Assembly (NCBI RefSeq): GCF_041737375.1
Contig: NZ_JBGSRV010000007.1
Location: 25,490-89,489, forward strand
Length of the DNA stretch: 64,000 bases
Direction of reading: 5' to 3'
Source of the DNA: Vampirovibrio sp041737375
GTDB taxonomy: Bacteria > Cyanobacteriota > Vampirovibrionia > Vampirovibrionales > Vampirovibrionaceae
The notes beneath the pieces were generated by a model. That model searched no databases. It was given only the letters and a program-made list of their open reading frames with translations, and was not told where the DNA came from. Below are positions 1-8,272 of this stretch, one piece after another; the stretch's first letter is position 1; each line of letters starts with the position of its first letter. The position numbers and the translations under genes were made by a program.

Positions 1-971
1 AGCAGGGCATCTTTTTTGCGAACATTGGGATCAAAAAATGTTTTCAGGGCCAGTGTTCTGGCAATGTGGGGCTGATGGTTCAACAAGCGCTCTCGGGCCA
101 AATAGCGATAACATCCCACATACGCTTCAGACTTCAACGCCTTGGCCGCCGGAGGCAGGGCGGTTTCCTCAAACAGCCAGCGCATGATGCTCAGACAGCT
201 TTCCAGCAAACGGTGGCAATGCTCAGGCGCTTTGGTCAGGCTGGCCGAATGAATGCGGTACTGATACACATAATCGCTCAGGCAATGCACCCCTGCGTGG
301 TTGTGCAGAAACATGCGTACATAAAATTCATAATCTTCCGGCCCGCACAGGGTTTCGTTAAAAAAGCCAATTTGCTCCCAGGCGCTGCGACGAATCATGA
401 GCGCGGCCAGCAGGCAACTGATTTGACTGGTTACAATGCGTTCCCAACTGTGTTGGTAGCCTGCTGGTAACAAATACTCAGGCTCACCGGGTTGTTGGCG
501 GTGGGCCGGGTTTGGAATCAGGCTCAGGGCATTGGGCAAAGGGTGATCGTGTTCATCGATTTGAAAGGCAAAGCCATAAACGGAAATAAAATGAGGGTTG
601 TTTAAAAGCGGGGCTGATAATTTTGCCAATGTATCGGGGTAATATAAATCGTCCGAATCCAGAAAGGCGATCAGCTCCCCTTCAGCCATGTTGAGGGCCA
701 CATTGCGAACGCCTGCCGGATGACCGATGCGGGCCACTTTGCGGTATCGAATCCGGGCATCCGAAAACCCTTGCACCACGCTTTCCGTTTCATCGCTGGA
801 AGCGTCATCCACAATAATCAGCTCCCAGTGCGGGTAAGTTTGATCCAGCACGGACTGAATGGCTTTGCCAATATAACGCTGGGCGTTATAAGTGGGCATG
901 ATGATAGAAATTAAAGGGGGCTGAGGTTCTGTTTTTTCAGCGGTTTTCGGATTTGAAAAACCTGGGTTCAT
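1..971 (-). CDS. GT2-family glycosyltransferase, 3' end cut by window edge
   Basis: Read leftwards from an ATG at 971, the frame stays open to base 1 (323 codons), so the C-terminus lies outside the window. The N-terminal third is a typical GT-A family 2 domain: a variable tail, then PLISIIMPTYNAQRYI, the WELIIVDDASSDET segment that binds the nucleotide-sugar, and the FLDSDDLYYPD DXD-type motif. The acceptor side (CGPEDYEFYVRM, an ED motif) is also present. It probably adds a sugar to the surface polysaccharide on the cytoplasmic side of the membrane. It follows the flippase by 22 nt and is the last visible gene of the leftward polysaccharide operon. Donor and acceptor sugars cannot be deduced. 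An in-frame ATG at the start of MPTYNAQ is an unlikely alternative because it would remove the first strand of the fold. Confidence 0.85.
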   Translation of the reverse strand, partial: MNPGFSNPKTAEKTEPQPPLISIIMPTYNAQRYIGKAIQSVLDQTYPHWELIIVDDASSDETESVVQGFSDARIRYRKVARIGHPAGVRNVALNMAEGELIAFLDSDDLYYPDTLAKLSAPLLNNPHFISVYGFAFQIDEHDHPLPNALSLIPNPAHRQQPGEPEYLLPAGYQHSWERIVTSQISCLLAALMIRRSAWEQIGFFNETLCGPEDYEFYVRMFLHNHAGVHCLSDYVYQYRIHSASLTKAPEHCHRLLESCLSIMRWLFEETALPPAAKALKSEAYVGCYRYLARERLLNHQPHIARTLALKTFFDPNVRKKDAL

Positions 972-993
972 CCTGCGGTGTCCACGGTTAAGG

Positions 994-2538
994 TCACTGA
1001 CTGGGCTCTAGTTTAGAAAATTTGGCGGTAAATTGAGCGACGAGGGCGTTGAGTAAATCCCGTTCGATGGCAGTGGCGCTGAATCGAAACCAGAGGAAAC
1101 TGCCCAATAACACAGCGCCCAGCGCAATCAGGCTGATGGGAAATAATCCGGCGGCGGCGGTGCCTAAGCCCATTCGCCAGAGTTGAACCCATAGAAAAGA
1201 AACCGATACGGGCAGAATTATTGCCCCATGCACGGCTTTTAAATACTGACCCCAGGAGATGTTCAGGGTACGGCAGCTTTGGCCGACCAGTCCCCATTGA
1301 TGCTGAATGAGCTGGGGCAGCAAGGTGCCCAAAGCCACCCCTAAAATACCCAGATAATGAACCAGAATCAGGCTTAGCCCCAAATTGGCCCCGGCGGCCA
1401 GCAGACTGGTAATGCTTAAAAACCGTTGTCGACCCCAGGTGAATAACAGGGCGTTGGCGGGCATTTGCAAAACGCCGCTTAGCACACAGGGAACCGCTAC
1501 CGCCAGAATGGGCAAGGTTTGAGCCACCGGCACCTTGCCCGCCGAAAAAATAACAAACAGTTCCTGATAAAAAGACACAATCAGCATCAGCATCATGCAG
1601 GCCACAAAGTTGAGAAAGCAGCTCATTCTTAAAAAAAGCTGACGAGCTTCGGTGGGCTGATTCAGCGAAGCCATGCGGGCCAGCAGGGGGTAAACCCCTT
1701 CGTGCAACTTGATGCAAATCTGAATGACCACCCCTAAAAAGCGAAACACGATTTCGTAAATGCCCACCGCGCTGAGGGGTAGAAAGCGGGCAATGACAAT
1801 GTCATCTATTTTGTGAGACACGATGATGCTGAAGTTGATCATCATGGCATGGCCACTGAGGCGAATGACGCTGCCTGCGGCCTCGGTGCTGAAAGGCACT
1901 TTCGGAAAATAGGCGTAGGGTTCCACCCGGTGGGTTTGCACGGTCAGGATCAACAGGCGCACGGTGGTGCCCACCAGTCGCAAGGCCATAATGCTCACCA
2001 AATCGCCCCCCGCCAGCAAGGCCAGCAAAGCGCCCACATTCACGATGACGGCGCAGGTGGTATCAGCCAGATTGGTCCATTGCTGAGAACAATGGGCCAA
2101 CAGAATGGCTTGGCTATAGGCGCTGTACAGCATTAATGCCGATTCAATCACGATGAGCAAAAAGCCGGTTTGGGCCATTGGGGCCAAGGCCACGGAAATA
2201 TTGAATACGCTGGAAAACCAGGGAGCAACACCCAGACCTAGCAGCAGGCCAATCAGGGCCAAGCCGCTCAGTAACAGGTTGCCGACTTTGAGGTAGGCCC
2301 GTTTTTCCGCCTGGGTTTGGGTGCTTGCGCTGAGTTTGGCTACCAGCGCATCGGTGGCCCCCAGATCCAGCAGGATGGAGACTTCAAAAATAGCGATTAA
2401 TAAAATGTAGAGACCAAAGACATCCAGCCCCAGTTTGGAAATCAGAACGGGTATGAGCAGAATATTGAGCCCGGTTTTAATCACCACGCTCACCCCACCG
2501 GTGAGCATGCCAAACAGGGAGCGCTGACCAATGCTCAT
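994..2538 (-). CDS. Polysaccharide flippase (Wzx/MVF-type, MATE-like)
   Basis: A 514-residue integral membrane protein with about 12-14 hydrophobic segments. It opens with the GMLTGGVSVVIKTGLNILLIPVLISKLG stretch region that is typical of the polysaccharide biosynthesis (RfbX/Wzx) family. By family it would flip lipid-linked polysaccharide repeat units from the cytoplasmic to the periplasmic leaflet. Its ATG lies inside the end of the upstream polymerase gene (ATGA overlap, 2535-2538), with a GGAGGG ribosome-binding site in that gene. Overlap and order (polymerase, flippase, glycosyltransferase) support a Wzx/Wzy-type pathway. Substrate specificity cannot be read from the sequence. Confidence 0.85.
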   Translation of the reverse strand: MSIGQRSLFGMLTGGVSVVIKTGLNILLIPVLISKLGLDVFGLYILLIAIFEVSILLDLGATDALVAKLSASTQTQAEKRAYLKVGNLLLSGLALIGLLLGLGVAPWFSSVFNISVALAPMAQTGFLLIVIESALMLYSAYSQAILLAHCSQQWTNLADTTCAVIVNVGALLALLAGGDLVSIMALRLVGTTVRLLILTVQTHRVEPYAYFPKVPFSTEAAGSVIRLSGHAMMINFSIIVSHKIDDIVIARFLPLSAVGIYEIVFRFLGVVIQICIKLHEGVYPLLARMASLNQPTEARQLFLRMSCFLNFVACMMLMLIVSFYQELFVIFSAGKVPVAQTLPILAVAVPCVLSGVLQMPANALLFTWGRQRFLSITSLLAAGANLGLSLILVHYLGILGVALGTLLPQLIQHQWGLVGQSCRTLNISWGQYLKAVHGAIILPVSVSFLWVQLWRMGLGTAAAGLFPISLIALGAVLLGSFLWFRFSATAIERDLLNALVAQFTAKFSKLEPSQ

Positions 2539-4082
2539 GCGGGTAAGGCCCTCCGTTCACGTACGGTCATGCAGAACAACAAACTGACCAGCAGCCAGTA
2601 CAGTTGGGGGGCGTCAAACATATACGACATTTCATCAAAGCCGCACACCAGTAAAAAATACAGGGTCAGGGCAATAATAATGGAATGCTCGGTTCGCAAG
2701 GCCGGACGAATGGCGCTCATCCACCCACGCAGGGATTGCAGGGCCAAAGAAATGGCGGCGACAAACATGAAATACCCCATTAAGCCCAAATCGTACAACA
2801 GGGCAATGTAGGCATTATGAACCATCATGAGGGGGTTGGCGTTTTTGGCGTCGTTAAAGGTGAGGTTAAAAACCATTTGGTTGGCGGCGGTAAAGCCGTG
2901 GCCCAACCACACCGAGCCCCAATGGATTTGGCTCATCAAATCTTCCCAAATCATGGTGCGCCAGTCAAAACTCTCGGTTTCGTTCATGCGGGAGTCCAGC
3001 ATGCCAAAAAAATTTTTGCCCGATAAGAGCTGAAAAGCCAGCAGTCCCAAGGGCAACACCACCACCAGCCCAATCAGGATTTTGGCAAAGCCTCGCCGAA
3101 CCGCCGGTACGGCAAGATTCATCAGAAACAGGGTTAAGGCGCAAAGGGCGAATGTTCCCAGAGCGGTTTTAGACAGCCCTAACATGAAGGCTAGAAAATT
3201 GAAGCCAATACTGCCCCATATTAACCACGCTGGCATGCGCTGTTTTCGCTCGCCCTGATAGTAACAGTACAGGCCCAGTAAATAGATCATGACAATGCCC
3301 ATGTGGTGGGCAAAGGGGTTGGGGTGGCTAAAAATGCCAATGGCTCGGTCAAAGCCGTCCAGCATCAGGCTGGTGAGTTTAAACGGAAAGCCGATAATGG
3401 TGAAGAGGGCTTCCAGTCCGCTGACCCATAACAGGGCCTGATTTAAAAAATCGAACAAGCCCCGGAAGTTTCGGGCTTTTAAAATAGCCACGGCGCTCAC
3501 CGTAATGCTAAGCAGGCAGTATAAATAGGAAATAAGTTGTACGGTACTGACCGCCCCATCGCTCAGGGCGTTATCTCCGCCGCTTAACTGGGGATCGGTG
3601 GCGTGGGCGTTGTAAAAAATAAAGTACAGGGTCAGCCAGCTGAAAAAAATCAGATAATACTTGAGCCACGGCAACTGGGAGAAAATCAGCGCGTAGTTTT
3701 TGGCGGAGACCCACAACATGGGCAGCATCAGGGTGAGCAACAGCAGGGGGGTTAAGCGCAGGTTAATGCCCAGCTCCAGTAACATGGCGTTGAGAAAAGC
3801 CACCACCGGCCAAGCCAGTAAAACAAACCCCAGTAACACTTGAGGCCGGGGAATGACAAAGCGCCAATATTGCCAGTAGACAATGGCCCCTATCCCAGCG
3901 CCTGCCAGTAAAATCAGGCGCTTGTAACCCAGGGCGTCTGCCAGCCCACTGACGCCCAAGACGGGTAGCACGAGATAAATTAAAAGGGGCAAAACCAGCC
4001 CAAGTACCGCTAGCCCAATGGCCATGGCCTTACCCGAAACCGGAAAAGCGGGTGCTTTGAATCCCTCAATAAATCGGCTCAT
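2535..4082 (-). CDS. O-antigen polymerase/ligase-like membrane protein (Wzy/WaaL family)
   Basis: A 515-residue protein with about a dozen transmembrane segments and one large loop after the middle of the chain (from about GKNFFGMLDSRMNETESFDWRT region to the NPLMMVHNAYIALLYDLG motif). The loop followed by the HNAYI motif matches the O-antigen ligase/polymerase (Wzy_C, WaaL) superfamily. By family it would either polymerise flipped repeat units or ligate the finished chain, in the periplasm. AGAGGTCAGCC sits just before the ATG. It lies between the chain-length gene (37 nt upstream) and the flippase (4-nt overlap). Polymerase and ligase cannot be told apart by eye; the neighbouring Wzz-like and flippase genes favour a polymerase. 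Confidence 0.8.
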   Translation of the reverse strand: MSRFIEGFKAPAFPVSGKAMAIGLAVLGLVLPLLIYLVLPVLGVSGLADALGYKRLILLAGAGIGAIVYWQYWRFVIPRPQVLLGFVLLAWPVVAFLNAMLLELGINLRLTPLLLLTLMLPMLWVSAKNYALIFSQLPWLKYYLIFFSWLTLYFIFYNAHATDPQLSGGDNALSDGAVSTVQLISYLYCLLSITVSAVAILKARNFRGLFDFLNQALLWVSGLEALFTIIGFPFKLTSLMLDGFDRAIGIFSHPNPFAHHMGIVMIYLLGLYCYYQGERKQRMPAWLIWGSIGFNFLAFMLGLSKTALGTFALCALTLFLMNLAVPAVRRGFAKILIGLVVVLPLGLLAFQLLSGKNFFGMLDSRMNETESFDWRTMIWEDLMSQIHWGSVWLGHGFTAANQMVFNLTFNDAKNANPLMMVHNAYIALLYDLGLMGYFMFVAAISLALQSLRGWMSAIRPALRTEHSIIIALTLYFLLVCGFDEMSYMFDAPQLYWLLVSLLFCMTVRERRALPA

Positions 4083-4119
4083 GGCTGACCTCTAACCTTT
4101 GGGGGTAAACAAGTGACGT

Positions 4120-6825
4120 TTAGCGCTTGCGGCTGTTAGGGCTATCCTGAATGGCGGCCATCAGTCGATTAATGGAGGTGGGAAGCGGGGCCTGCTTTTT
4201 TTTGCGATCCTGAACGCTGGAATAGATTTCAGGGCGGTAAGCGGGCTTTTTTCCAAACCCAAGGGATTCCAGTAAAGGCTTGCGGGGACGAAAAGACTCA
4301 CCGCTCACCGTTTCGGGGAAGGGCAACATTTCGCTGGCCTGAGCTTGTGGGCTGGGCGCTGTCAGGGGAGAGACCTCCTGCGTGAGATCTTCATCGGCGG
4401 ATAGCAATTGTTTGCGAGGAACCAGCGTGTAGGGTTGCTCAGTGGCAGAGGCTTCACCTGTAGGGCTACCTTCGCTGCCCATTAAAAAGGCGGGCATGCT
4501 CCGCATACGGCGAGGCAGTGGCATTTGAAGGGCCTGATTTTCATAGTGATCGCTGGCCGCATCATCCACGGGTGTCGATGGGGTAGGGGCTTCCGCCGTT
4601 ACATTGATTTGGGAAGGTGCTTTGTACTGGATCGGTTCATAGGCAATGGGTCGCGCACTGTCCAGTCCGGCTGGTTCAGGCATGGGGAAGCTGTCCAGAA
4701 AATCGGAGTTGGATTGGCCGGAGAGGGTGGGTGTGGCATGCAGCACCGGAATCCCTTCCAGGTTCATCATGGGCAGGGTGGCATTTTCCTGATGAGAAGC
4801 CTGAGCGCGGGCCACCGTAATGGGGCTGGGGGTAGCGGCCACCCGAACGCTTTTGGCGGGCGTGGGGGTAGGAGGCATGATTTGGGGGTGAGGACTTAAA
4901 AGGGCGTCCTCCACTTTAAAATCAGGCTGTAGCAGTTCGATGGCGGTGGGTTCGCTCACTGGCAAGGGGCTGGCCTCCGCGTCTATCCGGGTGCTATTCA
5001 GGAGAACCTCTGGATGCGGACTGGCGGGTTGGCTATTGAATTGTGGGGGCAGCGCCCGGGTTAAATCTTCCCGAAATTCTGGTGGCTGAACCTGCTGGTG
5101 CAACATGGGGCCAGCCACAGGCACCAGTGAATCAAACAGGGAGCCTATTGCTGGAATGGACACTTTATCGCTCACCGGTTGCTGAGACATCATGGCTTCT
5201 CGTGGGCTGAGCGGGGGCGTTAATGTCGCTTCCTCATCCACGGTCAGGGGGAATACAGGGCCTGCGTTTTGGGGGTGAGCGGGTTGGAGGCCAATGAATG
5301 GCGCCGGGTCGGTGGTGTGGTCATTTTCGGTGACTTTATTGGTTTCGTGGGTGTCGTCATCCAGAGGCGCTAGCCATTGGGGCATGCCGTAGCTGGCGGT
5401 GGGCGAGGACAGTTGCTCTTTGGCAAAGGCGGTGGCCACGCCCACGCCCAAACCCATTAACAGGCTCAAAATGGCCAGGTGGGTTCTGTTGGGGAATTGA
5501 GCGCTTTCCGGCAAGCTGGGTTGATCCACAATAAACACGTTGCTGAGGGTTTGCTCTTCTTTCAGCCGCCCTTCCAGCGCTTTTTGACGCAAGTGATCCA
5601 GTGCGGTGCTGAGCGATGCTTCTTTTTGTTCCAGTTGGGCCAACCCTTCCGCTTTTTGGGGAAAGCCGCTGATGTCTGAATTGATCTGCCCCAGTCGGTT
5701 TCGGGTGACGGCGGCTTGAGCCCGCAGATCCTGAGCTTCTCCCTGGGCAATCAGCATGCTGCGAACCAGATCGCTGCGGGTGCTGTCGGCCACCACCGAT
5801 TGATTAGGGTTGGCTTTGGCACTGCCCAGTGTGCGGGTTTCTTCCGCTTCCAAATTGGCTTTTACCTGGGTAATCTGGGCCTCAATTTCCTGCACTTTGG
5901 GGTTGGTTTCCGTTAAAGAAGCACTGAGCAGGGAATGCTGCTGTTCCAGTCGGTATAGTTCATCCTGCAAACGGGCGATAGCGCCATTTTGTCCCAAAGC
6001 AGACGCTTTCAGCGCTTTTTCAGGGGTCATACCCAACAACTGCTGATAGCGACGCATCAGTTTTTCTTTACCCTGGGCCTGGGCTTCAATCTGGCTGAGC
6101 TTATTGCTTAACTCCATGCGGGTGCCCGCCAAATCATCGCCTTCCCGGCGAACGCTGACGGTACCGTTTGTGCTTTGGTAAGCGCTTTTGCGGTTACGCA
6201 TGCTGGTTAACTGGGTTTCAATGTCAGCCACCTGTTTGTCTAAAAAGCGGGTGCGGGTGGTTTGCTCTGATCGGTTTAAATCGCGGCTGGCATTTTGAAA
6301 GGCGATGAGTACCACGCCCAGCGCTTCTTTGGCGATGAGCGGATCGGTCCATGAAAACTGAACGGCAATTAAATCGGTTCCCGACTGGTTTTTGGCCTTA
6401 ATAAAAGCGGACCCGTCCTGAAAAAAGGCGTTCCAGTCCTGTTGGGTTTCAATATTATTTTTCTTCAGTTGCTCTGGGTGCTTCTTTTGGAAAAATTCCC
6501 ATAAGGCATTGCGAATGGCATCGGATTTGAGGATGCCCATGGTGTTTAAAACCGGGTTGGATGAGCTGGAAGTGGTGGTTTGCAGGGCATAATACTGATC
6601 GGGTTCAATATAGCGCCCGGTAATGGCGGAATCTTTGATAATAACCATGGATTTGGCGGCGTAACCGGGTTTGTAAACCATGTAAGTGTAAATCAGCATC
6701 CAGAAGGTCACAAAAAGGCCCACCCCAATAATCAGGGCGGCGTTCCGTTTTAAAAAACCAAGCAAATCGGCTTGTACGGATGTGGCTTTGTTCGGCTGGA
6801 AGGGTGATGAGGTTAAAGGGGCCAT
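4120..6825 (-). CDS. Wzz/GumC-like polysaccharide co-polymerase with long disordered tail
   Basis: 901 residues from the ATG at 6825, which has an ideal AAGGA site 7 nt upstream. A longer frame from the ATG at 6888 adds 21 residues with a weaker site. Layout: short cytoplasmic N-terminus; a transmembrane helix near residues 30-50 (AALIIGVGLFVTFWMLIYTY); a periplasmic Wzz domain with long coiled-coil stretches; a second transmembrane helix (LAILSLLMGLGVGVATAF) near residue 480. Then come about 400 proline- and serine-rich residues with no Walker motifs. In Wzc or CapAB-type proteins a tyrosine kinase usually follows the second helix; here it is replaced by this tail, which ends in a basic segment (RKKKQAPLPTSINR). 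Probable role: chain-length control in the inner membrane, together with the Wza-like exporter encoded just upstream. Confidence 0.8.
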   Translation of the reverse strand: MAPLTSSPFQPNKATSVQADLLGFLKRNAALIIGVGLFVTFWMLIYTYMVYKPGYAAKSMVIIKDSAITGRYIEPDQYYALQTTTSSSSNPVLNTMGILKSDAIRNALWEFFQKKHPEQLKKNNIETQQDWNAFFQDGSAFIKAKNQSGTDLIAVQFSWTDPLIAKEALGVVLIAFQNASRDLNRSEQTTRTRFLDKQVADIETQLTSMRNRKSAYQSTNGTVSVRREGDDLAGTRMELSNKLSQIEAQAQGKEKLMRRYQQLLGMTPEKALKASALGQNGAIARLQDELYRLEQQHSLLSASLTETNPKVQEIEAQITQVKANLEAEETRTLGSAKANPNQSVVADSTRSDLVRSMLIAQGEAQDLRAQAAVTRNRLGQINSDISGFPQKAEGLAQLEQKEASLSTALDHLRQKALEGRLKEEQTLSNVFIVDQPSLPESAQFPNRTHLAILSLLMGLGVGVATAFAKEQLSSPTASYGMPQWLAPLDDDTHETNKVTENDHTTDPAPFIGLQPAHPQNAGPVFPLTVDEEATLTPPLSPREAMMSQQPVSDKVSIPAIGSLFDSLVPVAGPMLHQQVQPPEFREDLTRALPPQFNSQPASPHPEVLLNSTRIDAEASPLPVSEPTAIELLQPDFKVEDALLSPHPQIMPPTPTPAKSVRVAATPSPITVARAQASHQENATLPMMNLEGIPVLHATPTLSGQSNSDFLDSFPMPEPAGLDSARPIAYEPIQYKAPSQINVTAEAPTPSTPVDDAASDHYENQALQMPLPRRMRSMPAFLMGSEGSPTGEASATEQPYTLVPRKQLLSADEDLTQEVSPLTAPSPQAQASEMLPFPETVSGESFRPRKPLLESLGFGKKPAYRPEIYSSVQDRKKKQAPLPTSINRLMAAIQDSPNSRKR

Positions 6826-6894
6826 CTCAGTTTCCTTTTTGGGGGTAGAGTCGGTGAAAGGCGTTGCAAAGGGTCGATTATGGGTCATTGCGGT

Positions 6895-8028
6895 TTAATT
6901 GACTCCTCCCAGCACTGCTACCCCAAATATGGCAGAACTGGCATTGGTAAACGGGGAAAGAATTTTGGCGGCATTTTCGGCAAATCGCCCTGCCTTGTAA
7001 ACTTTTTGTTCGGAAACGTACACCACATCGTTGGGACGCAACATGAAATCATGACGGTTGGGATCCACTTGCAAGGTGCTGAACTTGTTTTCTCCGGTAA
7101 AGCGTCGAATGGCCACCACTTTGATGTTGGCCCCGTAATTGAAGCCCCCGCCTTTGGCAATGGCCGAGTTGAGATAAGGCGAAGCACTGTTGAGATCATA
7201 AACGCCGGGGGTTTTTACATCGCCAATAATACGAACCGGGAAAACCTGGGGACCAATGGCCGAGCTGAGCAGCAGGTTGTAGGTTTCATCATCCAGCGCC
7301 TGAAACGGCAGTTCGGGAATATAGACGGAATCGCCATTTTGCAGCATCAGGTCATTGTCCGGGTTGCCTTCCTTCAGGAGTTTCCACAGGTTGACGGTTT
7401 TAAACAGTTGCCCGTTTCGGCTGACGGCCACGTTGGCCAAATCGGCCGAGAGCTTGACGCCGCCAGAGCTTGCCAACACGCTGGACAGTCGAAAGTCCAT
7501 GTGGTTGGCCGACAGGTTGTTACCCACCTGAACCCCATTGTTGCTGGCGGAGGAGGCCCCTTGGGTACCGTTGTTATTGTTGCTGATAATGGCCGCCGAG
7601 TTACCGGCCTGCAACATGCCCGGTCGCATCACCGCACCGGCCAGATAAACACTGGGGGGTTTGCTTTCACTCACGGTCAGGGTAATGCGAGGCTCTCGCA
7701 CCAATTCTCGAACCTGGCTGTCTAGCAACATACTGGCTTCCCGAATGGTTTTGCCAGCCACTTGAATTTCTCCCACCCCGTTAAAAGAGGCGTTGCCATC
7801 GGAGCGCACCAGAATGGCGCTTCCCGATAAGTCCGGCTGGTTATAAACGTTCACGCTCAGCACATCGCCCACGTTAATGCGGTAAGTGCCTTCGGCAAAC
7901 TGAAGTTGCCCGGTTAAATTTTCGGCCATGGCAGGCAGGGCGCCCATTGCCAATAGGCCGACAAAAAACAAGGCAGAGAGAATCCACTGCCGGGAAAAGG
8001 ATACTGGGGAGAACACTCGACTAAACAT
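6895..8028 (-). CDS. Wza-like polysaccharide export protein (Poly_export/SLBB)
   Basis: 377 residues. A signal peptide ends in ...LPAMA, and there is no lipobox cysteine, unlike E. coli Wza. The polysaccharide export domain starts at YRINVGDVLSVNVYNQPDLSG, followed by SLBB-type repeats: SVYLAGAVMRPGMLQAG and VRIIGDVKTPGVYDLNS, each ending in a gly-rich turn; and the NDVVYV / DSVYIPE closing motifs. By family it forms the periplasm-spanning or outer-membrane export channel and contacts the co-polymerase encoded 69 nt downstream. The ATG has AGGTGAG upstream. It is the first gene of the leftward operon, so its promoter should lie in the 8029-8272 gap shared with the divergent GT fusion gene. 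Confidence 0.88.
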   Translation of the reverse strand: MFSRVFSPVSFSRQWILSALFFVGLLAMGALPAMAENLTGQLQFAEGTYRINVGDVLSVNVYNQPDLSGSAILVRSDGNASFNGVGEIQVAGKTIREASMLLDSQVRELVREPRITLTVSESKPPSVYLAGAVMRPGMLQAGNSAAIISNNNNGTQGASSASNNGVQVGNNLSANHMDFRLSSVLASSGGVKLSADLANVAVSRNGQLFKTVNLWKLLKEGNPDNDLMLQNGDSVYIPELPFQALDDETYNLLLSSAIGPQVFPVRIIGDVKTPGVYDLNSASPYLNSAIAKGGGFNYGANIKVVAIRRFTGENKFSTLQVDPNRHDFMLRPNDVVYVSEQKVYKAGRFAENAAKILSPFTNASSAIFGVAVLGGVN

Positions 8029-8272
8029 GGCGGCTCACCTGAGGTTGGGAACGACGATACAAACGTTGTAATTTAAAAATGTAAATTTAAAAAGTAATAT
8101 TAAAAAAGGATCGATAGGGGTTAGCCATTTGTACTATCTGTTTGTACTAAAAGTCCAAGGCTCCCTAAAAGTTGCTTAGGGCCAAAAATTTAAAAATCAG
8201 GGCAATTTCCCAGCCTGCTTTTTTTTAATATCTACATTGGATAAGCTTGATGAATCAGGACGATCATAATTG
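8029..8272. promoter_or_regulatory. Divergent intergenic region of the polysaccharide locus
   Basis: A 244-bp AT-rich gap between two divergent genes of the same locus must hold both promoters. It contains A/T-tracts (TTTAAAAAGTAATATT around 8090) and a short TTTGTACTA/TTTGTACTA direct repeat near 8130 and 8145 (atTTGTACTATC and gtTTGTACTAAA), which could be an operator. No convincing consensus -35/-10 pair is visible, so exact start sites are not assigned. Confidence 0.4.

Noticed and set aside
6880..7725. A 281-codon frame opposite the Wza-like gene
   Set aside because: Antisense shadow of a clear SLBB-domain export protein; no domain of its own.
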